Shown: positions 1-7,104 of the stretch, piece by piece
Layout: each line of letters starts with the position of its first letter
How positions within the stretch are numbered: the stretch's first letter is position 1
Assembly (NCBI GenBank): GCA_947630385.1
Contig: CANRHG010000018.1
Coordinates: 1 to 18,072 of the forward strand
Source: an uncultured Eubacteriaceae bacterium
GTDB taxonomy: Bacteria; Bacillota; Clostridia; Eubacteriales; Eubacteriaceae
Reading direction: 5' to 3'
Length of the DNA stretch: 18,072 nucleotides
Notes under the pieces: model-generated
Told to the model about the DNA's origin: nothing
What the model saw: only the letters and a program-made list of their open reading frames with translations
Databases searched by the model: none
Program-made: the position numbers and the translations under genes

Positions 1-460
1 GGACAAAAAAGTCGACGAGCTTTCGGTCACGCCACCCACCGTATTTTTTAGCTAAATGGTAGGGCATCTCAAAGTGCGAAAGCGTGATAACCGGTTCGAT
101 CCCGTACTTTAAGAGTTCATCAAAAACACGGTCGTAAAATTTAAGGCCTTCTTCGTTCGGTTCTTCTTCGTCTCCGTTTGGAAATATCCTAGCCCAGCTA
201 ATAGAGGTACGAAAACACTTAAGACCGAGTTCTGAAAAGAGTTTGATATCTTCCTTATAATGATGGTAAAAGTCAATGGCCTCATGGTTTGGATAAAATT
301 CTCCTTCGACAACGCCGTCGGTGATTCTTCGCGCAACCCCATGCGCCCCTGCCGTCATGACGTCGGCTATATTTAGACCTTTACCGCCTTCGTTATACCC
401 GCCTTCAAATTGGTGTGCGGCGACCGCACCACCCCATAAAAAATCCTTCTTCATTTCCAT
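1..460 (-). CDS. 6-phospho-beta-glucosidase, GH1 family (partial, N-terminal ~153 aa)
   Basis: Hydrolyses phosphorylated beta-glucosides (cellobiose-, arbutin- or salicin-6-phosphate) in the cytoplasm after PTS uptake. The translation begins MEMKKDFLWGGAVAAHQFEG and continues with GGYNEGGKG, an MTAGAHGV stretch, PNHEAIDFYHHYKED, FRTSISWARIFPNG and TLSHFEMPYHLAKKYGGW, all hallmarks of the AscB/BglA type of GH1 enzyme. The frame is open to base 1, so the catalytic acid (NEP region) and the nucleophile lie outside the window. The ATG at 460 is favoured because GAGGT (minus strand, 471-467) sits 6 bases upstream; a second ATG at 454 would also give a normal N-terminus. Family assignment is confident; the exact sugar is not. 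No PTS gene or antiterminator is visible in the window. Confidence 0.93.
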   Translation of the reverse strand, partial: MEMKKDFLWGGAVAAHQFEGGYNEGGKGLNIADVMTAGAHGVARRITDGVVEGEFYPNHEAIDFYHHYKEDIKLFSELGLKCFRTSISWARIFPNGDEEEPNEEGLKFYDRVFDELLKYGIEPVITLSHFEMPYHLAKKYGGWRDRKLVDFFV

Positions 461-480
461 CGGACTACCTCGGTTTTTAA

Positions 481-717
481 TTTAATTATATCGAAATTTT
501 TTGCTCGGAAACTAATTAAACGGATTTATAAACCGGAGAAAAATTTCCCGTTTGACTCGAAAAAATTAGAATTTTGAGGGGAATTTTTTAAATGGATATG
601 ATACACTTTAAAAGATTTTTGAGAGTCTTTAAATTATTTCAAACGAGATTCTTTCTAACAATTAACTTCAGACCAAACGAATAGCTTTAACACTTTCTTA
701 CTATAAACCGTTGAATT
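481..717. other. AT-rich spacer between the divergent glucosidase and the 760-1248 gene
   Basis: About 240 bases without a gene. It must hold the promoter of the leftward glucosidase: TATAAT is present on the minus strand at 490-485, about 25 bases before the start, but no good -35 is seen at the right distance. An imperfect dyad (CGG, TTTATAAA, CCGG) at 521-536 could be an operator but is unproven. I see no ribonucleic antiterminator sequence of the BglG/LicT type. Confidence 0.4.
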
Positions 718-729
718 TTGCGGTTTTCA

Positions 730-735
730 TATAAT
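730..735 (+). promoter_or_regulatory. possible -10 box (TATAAT) for the 760-1248 gene
   Basis: A consensus TATAAT lies 24 bases before the chosen ATG. This would give a very short leader that still includes the ribosome binding site at 750-754. The only -35-like hexamer (TTGAAT, 711-716) is too close, with a 13-base spacer, so the promoter call is tentative. Confidence 0.35.
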
Positions 736-759
736 GAAAATTTAGTACTGGAGGCACAT

Positions 760-1248
760 ATGATTCGAAATATTTTAGCTGAATTATACTTTTTGATTTT
801 TGCTAAAGAAATAGAAGCGGAAGACATTCGAATTATTGATCTTTTTTGTGAATCCACTCCCGATCCTACAGCTGTAATAGGTTTTTTTGTAGATAATACG
901 TTAGTGACATTTTTAAAAGTTGGAGCAGGTGAAAGCGTTCATGGACCGGTTCTGGACTCGGCTATGTTGGATCTAGTCGAAATCGCAAAATCCTTAAAAG
1001 AACATAAAGATTATAATCACGAACGGACGGATATCGTCTTATTTACGACGAAATCACCGATGGGACTGGCCAGATGGGAAGAAGAATATATGACCAGCCG
1101 GTTCTCTCCCGTTCAGGGTCCAAGTAACGAAGTTCTAGAAAGCTATAATATAAGTCCAGAATACGTCGTCATAGACTTACCGTTAAATCCAGAAATCAAC
1201 GAACTTTTTGATCAGTTATTGGATATGATCGATAAAGATCAAGGTTAA
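760..1248 (+). CDS. hypothetical protein, 162 aa, not recognised
   Basis: I do not recognise the family. The start is set at the ATG at 760 because GGAGG (750-754) precedes it by 5 bases; an upstream in-frame TTG at 718 has no such signal. The protein is acidic and predicted soluble. It has a hydrophobic N-terminal stretch (MIRNILAELYFLIFAKEI) too weak and short for a confident membrane segment, a central hydrophobic run (AVIGFFVDNTLVTFLKVG), a helical charged middle (KSLKEHKDY) and a C-terminus rich in leucine and aspartate (INELFDQLLDMIDKD). There are no cysteine pairs, nucleotide-binding loop or obvious catalytic motif. It stands alone as its own unit: own ribosome binding site, own terminator directly after the stop, and an oppositely oriented Rpn-type nuclease gene converging on it. 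A role in interplay with that nuclease is possible but purely positional. Confidence 0.75.
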   Translation: MIRNILAELYFLIFAKEIEAEDIRIIDLFCESTPDPTAVIGFFVDNTLVTFLKVGAGESVHGPVLDSAMLDLVEIAKSLKEHKDYNHERTDIVLFTTKSPMGLARWEEEYMTSRFSPVQGPSNEVLESYNISPEYVVIDLPLNPEINELFDQLLDMIDKDQG

Positions 1249-1257
1249 AAATTTTTT

Positions 1258-1286
1258 GGGCGTAGTAAAACTACGCCCTTTGTTTT
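1258..1286 (+). terminator. rho-independent terminator of the 760-1248 gene
   Basis: Perfect 9-bp stem GGGCGTAGT (1258-1266) / ACTACGCCC (1270-1278) with a 3-base AAA loop, followed by TTTGTTTT. It begins 9 bases after the stop codon. Confidence 0.93.
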
Positions 1287-1396
1287 CAATCAATTATTTT
1301 ATCTGAAAAGAGTATTTTTCTCTTGAAAGATTGTTCCTCAATATTGTTTATGTTAGAAATTCTAATTTATTAAGCTTTTTTAAATTTTTCTGAAAA

Positions 1397-1415
1397 GTTA
1401 CTGAAATTAAGTAAC
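1397..1415 (-). terminator. weak candidate terminator after the Rpn-type nuclease gene
   Basis: 6-bp stem GTTACT / AGTAAC with a 7-base loop. On the minus strand it is followed by only four T residues. It lies about 55 bases past the stop of the leftward nuclease gene. The rest of 1287-1470 is AT-rich and shows nothing else. Confidence 0.3.
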
Positions 1416-1470
1416 CGATCTCTTTTGTCTTTTATTGGATCGAGCTTAAAAAATTATTAATTTTTATTTC

Positions 1471-2394
1471 TCAATTATTTTCGTTATCGTCTATTTTAGA
1501 AAAAGGCAAAATCTTTTTTGCCATTTTTTCAGCTTCTTCTCTTGATATATTTAATTCATTCATAAGACCTTCAACCGCAAGACTTCTCGCCTCATTCTGA
1601 GTTTCTTTTCTAACATTTTCTACGTTTTGTTTTAAACCTTTTTCAAAACCTTCCCGAAGGTAACTTTCGGTTAAGGACATGTATTCTTGCATATCTTCTT
1701 TCCCCTCTTTTGTTAATTCAATATCGTATTTCTCAAACGTATCTTCTACAACTTCGATCTCCCCGTGAAAAAGCAGATATAGGAATTCAAAGATCCCACT
1801 AAAATTTTCACTTCCCGGTTTTCCGACGTTAATGATCGTAAGGACCAGAGGATTCAGTTTTCCCTGTTCTTCAAAAGTTTCTAGCGGAGTGAGTACTGGC
1901 TCTACAGCTGTTCCATCCGTTAGCTTAAACGGTTCTAAGCGATAGCTGACCATGGTATTTCTTTCTTCAACTCTAGGTTCCATATTGATCCAAGTACTTA
2001 CCGTCTCTTTATAATCCGAGTTTTCCTGAGAGGTTATGATCTTAGCTCCATAGAATAAAGCCCGTATTAACAAATTACCATCTCGATTTCGCTGGAAATC
2101 CAGGTCCATATAAATTGTCTGACCGTCAGGGAGCGTAACTTTAAAGAAAAGATCAAAACGGGTGTTTCTCTCTCCGGGAATGTTGCTTTCGTTGTTTAAA
2201 AGCCGGATACGCTCCTGGTTTCGTTCGTCCGCTTCCAGAGCTTTTTCGGCGATCTCTTTGACGCTCCAATCTTTAAAGGCAGCGTTAGTAGATTTAAGGA
2301 TGATTGCCGCAACGCTTTTAAAGGACAAAATGTTTTTGGCGGCGTTATCTAGGCTGCGATCGTCTCCGTTAAAGTTGTCAAAAAACGAGCTCAA
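1471..2394 (-). CDS. Rpn-family PD-(D/E)XK nuclease / putative transposase
   Basis: A 307-aa member of the PD-(D/E)XK 'recombination-promoting nuclease/putative transposase' group common in Firmicutes; characterised relatives (E. coli Rpn proteins) are DNA endonucleases. The core is residues 75-165: GERNTRFDLFF supplies the conserved Asp (D81), YMDLDFQR (95-102) fills the (D/E)xQ position with D99 and Q101, and LIRALFYGAKIITSQ plus STWINMEP follow as in the family. Most relatives have Glu where this one has D99, a conservative change. The C-terminal third (235-307) is charged and helical. The start is TTG at 2394: the codon before it is a stop, AAAGGAAA lies 9 bases upstream, and no Met occurs before the nuclease core. 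Flanked by an unknown gene and by a spacer with a long inverted repeat, so it sits in a small accessory pocket. Family is well supported; in vivo role (recombination, defence, or neither) is inferred. Confidence 0.85.
   Translation of the reverse strand: MSSFFDNFNGDDRSLDNAAKNILSFKSVAAIILKSTNAAFKDWSVKEIAEKALEADERNQERIRLLNNESNIPGERNTRFDLFFKVTLPDGQTIYMDLDFQRNRDGNLLIRALFYGAKIITSQENSDYKETVSTWINMEPRVEERNTMVSYRLEPFKLTDGTAVEPVLTPLETFEEQGKLNPLVLTIINVGKPGSENFSGIFEFLYLLFHGEIEVVEDTFEKYDIELTKEGKEDMQEYMSLTESYLREGFEKGLKQNVENVRKETQNEARSLAVEGLMNELNISREEAEKMAKKILPFSKIDDNENN
1690..1707 (-). promoter_or_regulatory. possible internal ribosome binding site and ATG inside the Rpn-type gene
   Basis: On the minus strand GAGGGG (1707-1702) is followed after 9 bases by an in-frame ATG (1692-1690), codon 235. 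Initiation here would give a separate 73-aa C-terminal protein starting MQEYMSLTESY. In E. coli, Rpn proteins are known to encode a small C-terminal product from an internal start that restrains the full-length nuclease. The spacing here fits, but purine-rich codons (KEGKED) can produce such a match by chance. Confidence 0.35.
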
Positions 2395-2440
2395 TTAAAT
2401 AGCTTTCCTTTCACAAGTTTATCGTAAAACCTACAAATAT

Positions 2441-2553
2441 CGACGGATGTAAGCTCGTTAAAGCACTTAAGAAAGGAATATATTTAAAGAAAGTTTGAGT
2501 TAATAAACGGTTTGAAAAGGTGGTAGGACTTTAATTGTGAGCTACATCCGTCG
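2441..2553. repeat. long inverted repeat, 113 bases, upstream of the Rpn-type gene
   Basis: Left arm CGACGGATGTAAGCTC (2441-2456) and right arm GAGCTACATCCGTCG (2539-2553) are complementary over 15 bp with one bulged base. The 82 bases between are AT-rich and have no gene. It could be a miniature transposable element with 15-bp ends, or a long stem in the nuclease mRNA leader, since the left arm ends 47 bases before the start codon. No clear target-site duplication is visible at the outer edges, so the type is left open. Confidence 0.6.
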
Positions 2554-2730
2554 GAAAATTTGATATTTATAATTTTAAATGCATTTCACGCCCAAATCAA
2601 GCTTTTCGCGCCATGGGATTGAATTTTAAGATTTAATCCAATTAAAAACCGGTCCTCGATATTTTCGAAAACCGCCTTTTCTGAACTGACCGATAAGTTG
2701 TTTAAAATGAATACTTGATCCTTAAAATCA

Positions 2731-2764
2731 AAAAATCTGGAGCCCCTTTATAAGAAACTCCAGA
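2731..2764 (-). terminator. rho-independent terminator of ackA
   Basis: Read on the minus strand: TCTGGAG (2764-2758), a 15-base loop, CTCCAGA (2742-2736), then TTTTT. It lies about 150 bases after the ackA stop. Confidence 0.7.
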
Positions 2765-2910
2765 AAATCTACTTTTGTCCAAACTGACCGTATCTCGTTT
2801 TATAGCTTACCAGCTTTTTTAAGCTTTTTCCGAATCCTGTCGTGAAATACGTGTATTTGGAATAAAATACAATTAATTTCCTACAATCACTTTATCAGAA
2901 CCATTGAGAA

Positions 2911-4104
2911 TTAATCATTAATGTGTTCAATGGTTTCTCTTGCGATCATCAGTTCTTCGTTGGTCTTAATTACCATTACTTTAACTTTTGATTCGTCCGT
3001 ACTGATAAATCTCGTCCCTGTTTCTTCTCTATTTCTATAACGGTCTAATTTAACGCCAAAGAAACTGAGTTTTCTACAGATCTGGGCTCGGTCCAAGAAA
3101 GAATTTTCCCCAATACCGCCGGTAAAGACGATACAATCTACGCCGTCCATGGCCGCTACATAGGCGCCTATCATAGTACGGATACGATAGCAGAATTTTC
3201 TAAGCGTTAAAATCGCTCTTTCGTTGCCTTCGTTTGCGGCTTTTTCGATGTCCCTAAAGTCCGAACTTACCCCGGAAATTCCCAAGGCTCCCGATTTGTT
3301 GTTTAAAATATTGTTGAGCTGCTGCATGGAATAACCTTTGGAATTGAGATAAAAGATGATCGAGGGGTCGATGTCACCAGAACGTGTTCCCATGACCAGA
3401 CCCGCTAACGGTGAAAACCCCATAGAAGTATCAATACTCTTACCGTTTTCGATGGCCGCGATGGAAGATCCGTTACCTAAGTGACAGGTTATGATCTTTA
3501 ACTCATCGATCGGTTTTCCCATCATTTTTGCCGCTTCTAAGGCTACAAATTTGTGGGAAGTCCCATGAAAGCCGTATTTACGGATGTCATAATCTTTATA
3601 AAATTCGTAAGGAATGGAGTAAATGTAAGCGTAATCCGGCATCGTCGAATGAAAAGCCGTATCAAAGACCGCGACTTCCGGTACGTCCGGTAAAAGTTCT
3701 TGCATCGCCCGAATCCCCATTAAATTGGCCGGATTATGCAGGGGGGCCAAATCGGAGTATTCTTCCATCTTTTGGATAACTTTGTCGTCTATTTTAACGG
3801 ATTCCGTAAATTCTTCCCCACCGTGAACCGTGCGGTGGCCGACGGCATCGATTTCTTCAATTTTATCAATAACGCCAACTTCGGGATCCAGAAGTTCTTT
3901 GATGATAATATTTAAAGCATCCCCGTGATCTTCGAGTTTCTCTTTGACGACGATTTCTTCTTTTCCATCCGCCTCATAAGAAACCTGTGAACCTTCAATA
4001 CCGATACGTTCCGCTAATCCCTTAGCCAAAACGTGCTCATTCTCCATATCGATTAATTGATATTTTAGTGAAGAACTTCCCGCGTTAATTACTAAAACTT
4101 TCAA
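2911..4104 (-). CDS. ackA: acetate kinase
   Basis: Interconverts acetyl phosphate + ADP and acetate + ATP in the cytoplasm, the substrate-level phosphorylation step of acetate fermentation. At 397 aa it is full length. Family motifs are all present: NAGSSSLKY (7-15), HRTVHGG (90-96), PLHNPANL (121-128), VFDTAFH (146-152), YGFHGTSHK (177-185), CHLGNGSS (207-214), MGTRSGDIDP (238-247) and FTGGIGENS. Catalytic and binding residues N7, R91, H123, D148, H180, R241 and E384 are in place. The start codon is TTG (4104), chosen because the protein begins exactly at the family N-terminus (MKVLVINAGSSS) and AGGAGA lies 10 bases upstream (4120-4115). No pta (phosphotransacetylase) is adjacent. It is divergent from tmcAL, another enzyme using acetate and ATP. 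Confidence 0.97.
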   Translation of the reverse strand: MKVLVINAGSSSLKYQLIDMENEHVLAKGLAERIGIEGSQVSYEADGKEEIVVKEKLEDHGDALNIIIKELLDPEVGVIDKIEEIDAVGHRTVHGGEEFTESVKIDDKVIQKMEEYSDLAPLHNPANLMGIRAMQELLPDVPEVAVFDTAFHSTMPDYAYIYSIPYEFYKDYDIRKYGFHGTSHKFVALEAAKMMGKPIDELKIITCHLGNGSSIAAIENGKSIDTSMGFSPLAGLVMGTRSGDIDPSIIFYLNSKGYSMQQLNNILNNKSGALGISGVSSDFRDIEKAANEGNERAILTLRKFCYRIRTMIGAYVAAMDGVDCIVFTGGIGENSFLDRAQICRKLSFFGVKLDRYRNREETGTRFISTDESKVKVMVIKTNEELMIARETIEHIND

Positions 4105-4186
4105 TTGATTGAATTCTCCTAAATTTTTTCTTCAAAACAATTTTATCTTTTTTTTTACGCTATAAATGAGAAAATTTTAAGCAGAA
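4105..4186. promoter_or_regulatory. divergent promoter region of ackA and tmcAL
   Basis: Only 82 bases, very AT-rich, separate two divergent genes, so both promoters must be here or inside the genes. TATAAA at 4161-4166 is a plausible rightward -10 for tmcAL, and TAAAAT on the minus strand at 4146-4141 is a possible leftward one for ackA. Neither has a convincing -35. Confidence 0.4.
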
Positions 4187-5374
4187 ATGCAACCAAAACC
4201 AAAAAAAGTGGGGATCGTCGCAGAATTTGATCCATTCCATAACGGACACAAATTTCTGATCGATTCCGTAAAAAAAAGATACGATTCTACGCAAATAATC
4301 GTAGCCATGTCACAGGACGTTCTCCAGAGAGGCCAGTTTGCTTCTTTTGACAAGTGGTGGCGTGCAAAGACGGCCGTTCAAAACGGCGCCGATCTCGTTA
4401 CAGGTCTTCCGGCTCTCGTATCAAACAGCAGCGCGGAACCTTTTGCAAGAGGGAGTATTGAACTATTAAAAACTTTTGAGATCGACGCTTTGGCTTTTGG
4501 CAGTGAGAGTGATAATCTAGACGATTTGCTAAAAATAGCTCATTTGTTAAATCATGAAACCGAGTCTTTTAAGAAAGTGTTAAAATCAAAACTCCAAAGC
4601 GGGCTCTCTTTTCCCAAAGCCAGACAAGAAGCCATTAAAAGCGAACTACCGGAAATCGATCAAAAGCTTCTTTTAAATCCAAACGTGATCTTAGCTATCG
4701 AATACCTAAAACAACTCGAAGGAAGCGGGATCGAGCCTTTGCTTATCCCTCGCCAGGGAAGCCATTTTAAAAACGAGAAGGACTCAAAATTTTTAAGCAG
4801 TTCTGAAATAAGAAACAGGCTAAAACGTAGCGAGTCGGTTGAAGGATTTGTCCCTTATGGGGATATACAGTTAAAAGAAAATTTTCTTAAGACCGATGAA
4901 GAAATTTTTTATAGTTTACTCATAGCCCAAATCTTAAACCGGTCGAAAGAAGAGCTCTTAGAAATTAACGAAATAAATGAAGATATTGCCAATAAACTCT
5001 TGAAAATTCCAGGCAACTGTTTTAATTTAGAGGAAGTTTATTTTTACTTAAAGAAAAAGAACAATACGCACGCCGGGATCCGTCGAATTTTAATGAACCT
5101 TGTTTTAGGCTTAAAAAAGAGCGACGTTCTGGATTATTATGATCTAACCAAGCCCTACAAGCGTATTTTGGCTTTTAATAAAAACGCTCAAAGCCTACTT
5201 AAAGACAGCGATTTAAAACTTATAAACGTAGCTAAAGACGAAAAAAAGTTGGACGTTTTTCAAAAGCAAGCTTTTGATACCGATAAACGTGTTTTAAATA
5301 TTAGAAATTTAGTTCAAAAGAAAAGAGGATTTAAAGACGATTATTATAAAAAGCCTTTTATAGCCTATGGTTAA
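4187..5374 (+). CDS. tmcAL: tRNA(Met) cytidine acetate ligase
   Basis: Acetylates the wobble cytidine (C34) of elongator tRNA-Met with acetate and ATP, which keeps AUG decoding accurate. 395 aa, near the usual 400. The N-terminal nucleotidyltransferase fold is clear: KVGIVAEFDPFHNGHKF with the HxGH signature H18-x-G20-H21, then VLQRGQF, NGADLVTGLPALVSNSSAEPFARGS and ALAFGSES. The C-terminal half (about 225-395) is the tRNA-binding part, less conserved. Family members usually read EYNPFHNGH; here it is EFDPFHNGH. The ATG at 4187 has no good Shine-Dalgarno sequence; an ATG at 4166 is out of frame and stops after four codons. The last 8 bases overlap the start of the peptidase gene. Acetate kinase lies back to back with it, and the two are also near neighbours in other clostridial genomes. 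Confidence 0.93.
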   Translation: MQPKPKKVGIVAEFDPFHNGHKFLIDSVKKRYDSTQIIVAMSQDVLQRGQFASFDKWWRAKTAVQNGADLVTGLPALVSNSSAEPFARGSIELLKTFEIDALAFGSESDNLDDLLKIAHLLNHETESFKKVLKSKLQSGLSFPKARQEAIKSELPEIDQKLLLNPNVILAIEYLKQLEGSGIEPLLIPRQGSHFKNEKDSKFLSSSEIRNRLKRSESVEGFVPYGDIQLKENFLKTDEEIFYSLLIAQILNRSKEELLEINEINEDIANKLLKIPGNCFNLEEVYFYLKKKNNTHAGIRRILMNLVLGLKKSDVLDYYDLTKPYKRILAFNKNAQSLLKDSDLKLINVAKDEKKLDVFQKQAFDTDKRVLNIRNLVQKKRGFKDDYYKKPFIAYG

Positions 5375-6599
5375 CGAAAAATACTCTAAGAATCTTGCGA
5401 AAACGGCCGTTAAAATCGGCGTTAACATACAACCAGACCAGTTTTTGGTTATCAATAGCCCAATTGAAACCGCTGATTTTGCCCGTGAAATTGCCCGGGC
5501 GGCGTTTAACGCGGGGGCGCGGGACGTTTACATCGACTGGAAAGACGAAAAATTCAGCCAGATCAGAATTTCCAGAGCATCGGAAGAATCGCTCGAGGAA
5601 GTCCCGGATTGGTGGACGAGTAAACTCGAAGAATACATCGATAAAGGCGCGGCCGTCATCACGATTTCGGCAAAAGACCCGGACCTTATGGAGATGGTCG
5701 ACAACGAAAGAATCGACACCAACAAGAAAGCTTTGAATTTGGCCTCCACGGACTACCATAAAGCCCTGATGGAAAATAAGAACCGTTGGTGCGTTATCAG
5801 CGTTCCCACGGCAGGCTGGGCCCGCAAAGTCTTCCCTGAGGCCAGAAACAAGCAACAAGCCATCGATCTACTCTGGAACGCCATCTTCCGCTCAACGCGC
5901 TGCAACGAAAAAGATCCGATCGAGTTCTGGAAAAACAAAGATTCGGACTTTAAGAAAAAAGCGCAGTGGTTAAACGAGCAACGTTTTGACAAGCTCCACA
6001 TTACGACCGAACTCGGGACCGACGTTACGATCGGTCTGCCGGAAGATCATCTTTGGTCCGGAGGTAGTGAAATCGCCCAGGACGGGATCGAGTTTTTTCC
6101 CAACTTACCGACGGAAGAAATATACACCGCTCCCGATAAAAACCGTATCGACGGTCACGTCGTGGCGAGTTACCCGCTTGACCACGAAGGAAAGATCATC
6201 GACAAGTTTGCGGTCGATTTTAAAGACGGAAAAGTGATTGATTTTTGCGCAAGAAAAAACGAGGACCTTTTGGCCAAGCTCCTTAAAGAAGAAGGGGCCG
6301 ATTCGCTCGGTGAAATCGCGCTAGTGCCTTACGACTCCCCTATTTCGGACATGAATCTTCTTTTTTACAATACCCTCTTCGATGAAAACGCAGCCTGCCA
6401 CATGGCCTTCGGGGACGCCTATCCGACCTCGATCAAAGACGGCACGGAATATAGCGAGGAAGAACTGGCCGAAAAAGGACTGAACCGGTCGAAAATTCAC
6501 ACCGACTTTATGTTTGGAACAAAAGACACCAATATTACCGGAATCACTAAAGACGGCCGTGAACTTCCTATATTTGTAAACGGAAATTTTGCTTTTTAA
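5367..6599 (+). CDS. M29-family aminopeptidase (AmpS/AmpT type)
   Basis: Cytoplasmic two-metal exopeptidase that removes N-terminal residues from peptides. 410 aa, the normal length for the family. The metal-binding and catalytic residues fall in the expected motifs: NLPTEEIYTAP (E250), SLGEIALVPYDSP (E316), NAACHMAFGDAYP (H345, Y352) and KIHTDFMFGT (H378, D380). The N-terminal half (1-190) matches the peptidase substrate-lid domain, with AGARDVYIDW and ISVPTAGWARKVFPEA. The ATG overlaps the tmcAL stop (ATGGTTAA) and has no clear ribosome binding site, so translation is probably coupled. The two form one transcription unit ended by the terminator at 6664-6702. Peptide use suits an amino-acid-fermenting anaerobe, but that is inference. 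Confidence 0.95.
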   Translation: MVNEKYSKNLAKTAVKIGVNIQPDQFLVINSPIETADFAREIARAAFNAGARDVYIDWKDEKFSQIRISRASEESLEEVPDWWTSKLEEYIDKGAAVITISAKDPDLMEMVDNERIDTNKKALNLASTDYHKALMENKNRWCVISVPTAGWARKVFPEARNKQQAIDLLWNAIFRSTRCNEKDPIEFWKNKDSDFKKKAQWLNEQRFDKLHITTELGTDVTIGLPEDHLWSGGSEIAQDGIEFFPNLPTEEIYTAPDKNRIDGHVVASYPLDHEGKIIDKFAVDFKDGKVIDFCARKNEDLLAKLLKEEGADSLGEIALVPYDSPISDMNLLFYNTLFDENAACHMAFGDAYPTSIKDGTEYSEEELAEKGLNRSKIHTDFMFGTKDTNITGITKDGRELPIFVNGNFAF

Positions 6600-6663
6600 C
6601 AAAGTTTAAAAAATTCGTATAATTTTAAATTCAAATTTATAAAAATACACTATTTTTAAATAC

Positions 6664-6702
6664 AATCCAAACGCAGACCGTTGTGTTTGGATTTTTTATT
6701 TT
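6664..6702 (+). terminator. rho-independent terminator of tmcAL-aminopeptidase unit
   Basis: Perfect 9-bp stem AATCCAAAC (6664-6672) / GTTTGGATT (6685-6693) with a 12-base loop, followed by a T-rich tract TTTTATTTT. Confidence 0.92.
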
Positions 6703-7028
6703 ACTCAGATCTTTTCCGGTGTAAGATAGTCCCGCTTATAGGGTAAATGAGTTTAGAGGGAGAAAAAGAAAAAGCCGCTTTCGCGACTTGTAAGAGAAAC
6801 AATATAAAAGAGAAGAAGATAATTTGGTTTTGATGAACTGAGCCATCTTATTAGCTTTTAAATAATTATACCTGAAGTTCTGTTTATAAGCCATCATTGT
6901 GAAACTATTGGAGAAGGGTAGAGGTAATAAATAAATTTAACTGGTTTTATTTGGTTGGGCAATCTGCAAAAGTTACCTTCTTCTCTCATAAGATAATTGA
7001 GTTTTCTCCAACAGCGATGCTTTTATTT

Positions 7029-7057
7029 CTGAACTTAAAGTGTAAAACTGATATACT
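7029..7057 (+). promoter_or_regulatory. rnr: candidate extended -10 promoter for rnr
   Basis: TATACT (7052-7057) is preceded by TGA (7049-7051), an extended -10 element, with a poor -35 (CTGAAC, 7029-7034) 17 bases upstream. It would start a leader of about 115 bases. Confidence 0.45.
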
Positions 7058-7084
7058 AAGATAGAACAAAGGATTCATCACTAA

Positions 7085-7104
7085 AACTTAAATATCTTTA
7101 AGTT
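7085..7104 (+). promoter_or_regulatory. AT-only hairpin in the rnr 5' leader
   Basis: Perfect 8-bp stem AACTTAAA / TTTAAGTT with a 4-base loop (TATC). It is followed by further CTTAA-type repeats at 7116-7122, 7127-7132 and 7147-7172, the last reaching the ribosome binding site AAGGA (7170-7174). An AT-only hairpin would be marginal at growth temperature, so a temperature-dependent effect on RNase R translation is conceivable but unproven. Confidence 0.4.

Larger units (their letters stand above)
2395..2910. other. 516-base spacer between the Rpn-type gene and ackA
   Basis: No gene of credible length. It contains the ribosome binding site of the nuclease (AAAGGAAA, minus 2411-2404), a long inverted repeat (2441-2456 / 2539-2553) and the ackA terminator (2731-2764). 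A 9-base direct repeat AACTGACCG occurs at 2684 and 2782. An 8-codon reading frame (GTG at 2537, MSYIRRKI) lies over the right arm of the inverted repeat; I do not call it a gene. Confidence 0.5.

Noticed and set aside
718..759. Upstream TTG start for the 162-aa protein
   Set aside because: The TTG at 718 lies before the TATAAT and has no ribosome binding site, while ATG at 760 has GGAGG at ideal distance.
2537..2563. 8-codon GTG frame (MSYIRRKI) on the right arm of the inverted repeat
   Set aside because: Too short to assess and the TAGGA upstream is likely chance; the complementary arm has no equivalent.
2684..2790. Direct repeat AACTGACCG about 98 bases apart
   Set aside because: Only 9 bases, two copies, no extension on either side; likely chance in a 500-base spacer.
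5358..5858. 166-aa reading frame on the minus strand over the aminopeptidase gene, and similar long opposite-strand frames elsewhere
   Set aside because: Shadows of the real genes: no ribosome binding site, no family features, and the opposite strand encodes a complete known protein.
6747..6833. 28-codon frame upstream of rnr
   Set aside because: Ribosome binding site is only AGGGT three bases from the ATG, composition is Lys/Glu-rich like random AT-rich DNA, and no terminator or homologue is apparent.
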